Source of the DNA: Bacillota bacterium
GTDB taxonomy: Bacteria; Bacillota; SHA-98; Ch115
NCBI GenBank assembly: GCA_013178415.1
Contig: JABLXA010000001.1
Location: forward strand, 216,011-280,010
Length of the DNA: 64,000 nt
Reading direction: 5' to 3'
Shown here one piece after another: positions 60,500 to 64,000 of the stretch (position 1 is its first letter; every line of letters begins with the position of its first letter). The notes beneath the pieces are model-generated. The model was not told the origin of the DNA. It searched no databases and saw nothing but the letters and a program-made list of their open reading frames with translations. The position numbers were made by a program, and so were the translations under genes.

Positions 60500-61756
60500 A
60501 TGAATTCTAGGGAAAGAGTTGTAAGGGCATTGAATCACCAGGTGCCTGATAGGGTGCCGATTGATTTCGACAGTACGCCTGTCTCCGGCATGCATGTAAC
60601 CTGTGTAGCTGCTTTACGGGATTATTATGGCCTGGAAAAGCGGCCGGTCAAGATTCATGAGCCATTTCAAATGTTAGGCCAGATCGAGGATGATTTAAGA
60701 GACGCTATTGGTATTGATGTCATTGGTGTGAACGGACGAAATACTATGTTCGGCTTTCCCAATGAAAATTGGAAGTCTTGGAGATTCAATGGTTTGGAAG
60801 TACTTGTTCCGGAGAAGTTCAATACCACCACTGATGAGGCAGGGAATACTTATATTTATCCGGCCGGTGATTTAAACTCTCCTCCCAGTGGGAAAATGCC
60901 GGAAGGCGGTTATTACTTTGATGCGATCATCCGCCAGGAGCCAATTGACGAAGAGGCGTTGAACCCCGAGGATAACCTGGAAGAATATCAACCGATTTCC
61001 GATGAGGATCTGACCTATTTTGAAAATGCCATTAAAGACGCTGCAGCCAAAGGGAAGGCTGTCATCGCCAATTTCGGCGGCACCGGTTTGGGGGATATCG
61101 CCCTTGTACCTGGACCGGGTTTGAGATATCCCAAGGGAATCCGGGATGTCCAGGAATGGTATATTTCCACTGTGACGCGCCGGGAATATATTCATCAAGT
61201 CTTCGCGAAGCAAACCGAGATTGCGCTGGAAAATCTGGCCAAACTCAATCAAAGGATCGGCGGCTTGGTGGATGTGGTATTTGTCTGCGGCACGGATTTT
61301 GGAACCCAGGTCAGCACATTTTGCTCGGAAAAGACATTTCGGGAATTATGGCTGCCTTATTATCGACGGATTAACCAGTGGATTCATCGAAATACGCGAT
61401 GGAAGACGTTCAAACATAGTTGTGGGGCCATCGAACCTTTTATTAATGCCTTCATTGAAGCGGGGTTTGATATCTTAAACCCTGTTCAGTGCTCGGCGGC
61501 GGGGATGGACCCTGAGCTCTTGAAAAGCAAATATGGGGACCGGGTTGTATTTTGGGGCGGCGGGGTTGATACGCAGAGGACGTTACCCTTTGGCACGCCG
61601 CGAGAGGTCCGGGATCAGGTTTTGCGACGCTGTGAAATCTTCTCGAAAAACGGTGGTTTTGTATTCAATGCCATTCACAATGTTCAGGCGAATACCCCGA
61701 TCGCCAATATCGTGGCCATGATTGATGCGGTCCATGAGTTCAACGGGGATAGGTAA
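60500..61756 (+). CDS. Uroporphyrinogen decarboxylase (URO-D) family protein, methyltransferase-like
   Basis: This 418-residue protein starts MNSRERVVRALNHQVPDRVP, the usual opening of URO-D-related proteins in Bacillota that resemble MtaA/MtbA/CmuA methyltransferases. Later elements are the internal TIM-barrel strand VDVVFVCGTDFGTQVSTFCS, the FKHSCGAIEPFINAFIEAGF metal-type His-x-Cys motif, and FDILNPVQCSAAGMDPELLK. The His/Cys pair argues for a zinc-dependent methyl-transfer or other non-haem role over haem synthesis. The ATG at 60500 follows GGAGGG. Its upstream palindrome pair links it to the activator regulon. Confidence 0.8.
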   Translation: MNSRERVVRALNHQVPDRVPIDFDSTPVSGMHVTCVAALRDYYGLEKRPVKIHEPFQMLGQIEDDLRDAIGIDVIGVNGRNTMFGFPNENWKSWRFNGLEVLVPEKFNTTTDEAGNTYIYPAGDLNSPPSGKMPEGGYYFDAIIRQEPIDEEALNPEDNLEEYQPISDEDLTYFENAIKDAAAKGKAVIANFGGTGLGDIALVPGPGLRYPKGIRDVQEWYISTVTRREYIHQVFAKQTEIALENLAKLNQRIGGLVDVVFVCGTDFGTQVSTFCSEKTFRELWLPYYRRINQWIHRNTRWKTFKHSCGAIEPFINAFIEAGFDILNPVQCSAAGMDPELLKSKYGDRVVFWGGGVDTQRTLPFGTPREVRDQVLRRCEIFSKNGGFVFNAIHNVQANTPIANIVAMIDAVHEFNGDR

Positions 61757-61880
61757 TTTTTGTAAATAGGTTCCCATACCGATGCAAGCGAAGGATGGGG
61801 TGTAAATATATCTCAAGAAAGCAAGATCGGCGCCTCTCCTCAGGTCTTGCGACCGGGACGCCTGGTGCCGCGCAAAAGGG

Positions 61881-63665
61881 GTGGAAAGTGGCGTGGGCGG
61901 AAAAGACTTAATTTATGCCATCGAGGAACGAATTGGCCAGCCAGAGTTTTTTGTAGGTAGACATGAGGAGCTTTCCTTTTTCATAGAATGGGTGGACAAT
62001 ATACCTCGAAAGCTCTCCCGTTCCACCGCTCTTCTTTCCAGGAGAAAAAAGGGCAAAACCGCCTTGGTCGAGAGGCTGTATAATATCATTTACACCCGGA
62101 ATAGCAATATCATTCCATTCTATTTTGAAGTAAAAGAGGGGAGTAGATGGATCGTCGATTTTGCGGAGCTTTTCTATAGGACATTCATATCCCAATATAT
62201 AGGATTTAAAGCAAGGGATGTTGAATTCTGCCGGGATCCAAAACCCCTGGACATCCTCGAGGCCAAAGCTGGTGGACTTGGCCTCACAAAAATCGAAGAG
62301 AATATCCACGCTTTCAAACTCGCCCTCAAAAGCGGTCTTATAGATAATATATGGGATCATGCCCAGGCTGCACCTCACAGGATAGCAGGCATAAGTGGAG
62401 ACTATATAGTTCAAATCATTGATGAATTCCAGTTCCTTAACAGTGAGATTTACTATGACAGGGAAAGGACCAAGGTTGCCAGTGACCTTGCAAGCACATA
62501 TCTCTCCCTAGCCGAGTCCAAAATAGCCCCCCTGCTGGTTACAGGTAGCTGGGTAAGCTGGCTTAGAAATATCATCCACATGCAGCTGCCAGGGAGATTC
62601 GTGGAGATGGAGCTCGGCAACCTCACAGATGAAGAAGGCCTTGAGGCTGTGCTAAATTACAGCATCATGACAGGCGTGCCCGTAGCAGAAGATGTGGCGG
62701 TGTATCTCAACAAACTTGTGGATTCAGACCCATTTTATATAAGTGCTGTGATAAGGAGCCATTACAAGGGCAAGGACCTCACTACTGTGGATGGACTGCT
62801 CAATACCCTGGAATATGAGCTTCGTAGGGGGACTATTTATGGCACATGGCTTGAGTATATCGGAAGGACCTTGATGCAGGTAAATGATGTATATGCCAAG
62901 AAAATAGTGCTATTCTTGTCAAAGAACAGGGAGAGGGAATGGACCAGGAAGGAGATCATAGAGAAGCTTGGGCTGCCTTATACAGACCGGGAGGCAGAGG
63001 AAAAGCTGCAGATGCTGGTGAAGGGGGATCTCATAGCAGAAGGGGATACCAGCGCAAGGTATCGAGGGATGAAAGATGATATTTTCTACAAGGTGTTCAG
63101 GTATAAGTATGAGGAAGAGATAGATAGCCTCCCTCTAGGCGAGGCGCTGGCCGAGGAGAGGGAGAAGCAGAAGAGGGAAATAGAGAGATTAAAGCGAGAA
63201 TTGAGGAGTCTGAGAGGTCTTCAGAGCTACCACAAGGGTCACTTTCTTGAATATCTTCTGATGAGGTATTTGCGGTTCGAGGAATTCAAGAAAGAGGGAG
63301 CCAGACTCAAGGACAAGGTATATAACTACCAGGAGGGGGCGGAATTCACCTCTTACCGGGAAGTCAAACCCGCAAGAGTCAGTCTCGAGGGCGGCAGAGA
63401 ATATGAGATAGACATATGGGCGAAGAGTTATGAAGATGGCCAGGACCTTATGATCAGTGTCAAGGACCGGGAAAAGGCGCTCGGAATAAATGATATAGAA
63501 GAGTTTCTCAAGGTAAAGAGCATAGCTGAGGAGCAAGGTTTGATGGGACATTTCATACTTTATAACACCGGCGGTTTTGATGACAGCGCCATGGAAACGC
63601 TATCCCAGCATAAGGTGATGTATGCAGATAGGGCAAGCTGGAAGGCGGGAATGGCTTTCTCGTAG
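61881..63665 (+). CDS. AAA ATPase with C-terminal restriction-endonuclease-like domain
   Basis: This 594-residue protein of the archaeal-type (DEXX-box) ATPase group has FFVGRHEELSFFIEWVDNIP, a P-loop at SRRKKGKTALVERLYNIIY near residue 55, and Walker B YIVQIIDEFQFLN. A winged-helix region (REWTRKEIIEKLGLPYTDRE) and a coiled coil (EEREKQKREIERLKRELRSL) follow. The last 170 residues look like a PD-(D/E)XK fold: HFLEYLLMRYL, REYEIDIWAKS and DLMISVKDREKAL, with Ser in place of the usual Glu before the Lys. The function is unknown; mobile-element maintenance or defence is possible. The start is GTG at 61881, or the GTG at 61893. Confidence 0.75.
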   Translation: MESGVGGKDLIYAIEERIGQPEFFVGRHEELSFFIEWVDNIPRKLSRSTALLSRRKKGKTALVERLYNIIYTRNSNIIPFYFEVKEGSRWIVDFAELFYRTFISQYIGFKARDVEFCRDPKPLDILEAKAGGLGLTKIEENIHAFKLALKSGLIDNIWDHAQAAPHRIAGISGDYIVQIIDEFQFLNSEIYYDRERTKVASDLASTYLSLAESKIAPLLVTGSWVSWLRNIIHMQLPGRFVEMELGNLTDEEGLEAVLNYSIMTGVPVAEDVAVYLNKLVDSDPFYISAVIRSHYKGKDLTTVDGLLNTLEYELRRGTIYGTWLEYIGRTLMQVNDVYAKKIVLFLSKNREREWTRKEIIEKLGLPYTDREAEEKLQMLVKGDLIAEGDTSARYRGMKDDIFYKVFRYKYEEEIDSLPLGEALAEEREKQKREIERLKRELRSLRGLQSYHKGHFLEYLLMRYLRFEEFKKEGARLKDKVYNYQEGAEFTSYREVKPARVSLEGGREYEIDIWAKSYEDGQDLMISVKDREKALGINDIEEFLKVKSIAEEQGLMGHFILYNTGGFDDSAMETLSQHKVMYADRASWKAGMAFS

Positions 63666-64000
63666 TTGGCTCAGTCACGGGCCGGACCGCTAGCGGACAA
63701 GCCAAAGATAGAGGTCACCGGTATCCGCAATCAACGGATACAAGGGGCGCTTTCTGTTCAACATAAGCTGATTCTAGCCAACAGTGATAGCTGCCCCCCC
63801 CGGGCGTATCTAGAGAGAAGTTTAAGCTGGTGTCGCAATTGTGGTTTGTCTCTTCATAGCGCGGCATTTTCACCCCTATCTCAATGTTTTAAAGTTAGCT
63901 CTCTCGATCTCGCCTTCTCTCCATTTTTCAATAGATTAAACCGGCGTAGTCGTCGGGGCTGTGGATATGTGGGCAACGCGAAGCGTTGTCCAAGCGGCTG
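63666..64000. other. Terminal gap with an inverted repeat
   Basis: No gene is recognised in the last 335 bp. A hairpin GGGCAACGC-GAA-GCGTTGTCC (63971-63991, eight of nine pairs) lies next to TGTGGATATGTG. This arrangement recalls regions flanking some insertion sequences, but no transposase is present in the window. The run of eight Cs near 63792 and TCCGCAATCAACGGA near 63724 were also noted. Confidence 0.4.

Noticed and set aside
63961..64000. End of an insertion sequence
   Set aside because: Only a hairpin next to TGTGGATATGTG is visible; there is no transposase or matching inverted repeat in the window.

Overview
The window looks like a chromosomal segment of a spore-forming, anaerobic member of the Bacillota (Clostridia/Limnochordia-like). 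The signs are a tig-clpP-clpX-lonB-lonA block with the sporulation-type LonB, a DUF1540 gene, a T-box leader, a DUF2089/YvlB-type membrane-stress operon, frequent GTG/TTG starts with strong Shine-Dalgarno sequences, and two ETF systems. I cannot name a genus. No rRNA, tRNA, prophage, CRISPR or intact transposase was recognised.

Layout. 1-3.5 kb: the 3' end of a probable glutamate dehydrogenase, an orphan family-5 solute-binding protein behind a Fur-like box, a small Ig-like protein and a TetR regulator with its promoter/operator. 3.7-7.4 kb: an envelope-stress operon (ECF sigma, zinc-finger anti-sigma, RseB-like protein, HtrA) behind a sigma-type promoter. 7.5-14 kb: murD-folD, then a C4-dicarboxylate block (BASS transporter, malic enzyme, two-subunit class I fumarase). 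14.6-17.8 kb: acyl-CoA dehydrogenase plus EtfBA. 17.9-20.7 kb: the yvl-like operon. 21-29 kb: trigger factor and the Clp/Lon proteases. 29.4-32.3 kb: fur-feoB-feoA behind a near-perfect Fur box. 32.5-39.3 kb: a lone Wzz protein, an EndoQ-type PHP domain fused to a UvrD helicase, an AbrB-type regulator, and a T-box leader in front of a DAHP-synthase-like protein without catalytic residues. 39.4-42.8 kb: a lactate dehydrogenase-EtfAB cluster. 43-51 kb: SOD, ABC-F, RlmD and a polar amino-acid ABC transporter. 51-61.8 kb: a sigma54-type regulator with a PrpR sensory domain, preceded by a long array of regularly spaced palindromes, then a four-carbon acid sugar kinase/PdxA2 operon behind a sigma54 promoter, a hydroxyacid dehydrogenase and a UroD-family protein. 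61.9-63.7 kb: an AAA ATPase with a nuclease-like C terminus.

The regions most worth pursuing are three. First, thirteen 17-bp palindromes TGRCGA-N5-TCGYCA at 51375-51970, mostly spaced exactly 32 bp apart, with a perfect pair at the same 32-bp spacing at 60261-60309. Their 6-5-6 geometry matches NtrC-type enhancer sites, and they lie beside a gene for an NtrC-type activator. Second, the T-box with a Phe-type specifier that controls an apparent DAHP-synthase pseudoenzyme. Third, the EndoQ-UvrD fusion. Gene decay is visible as a frameshifted Rpn nuclease and as fragments of PIN, HD-GYP and FGGY-kinase genes. All family assignments are from reading translated sequence; no database search was run.
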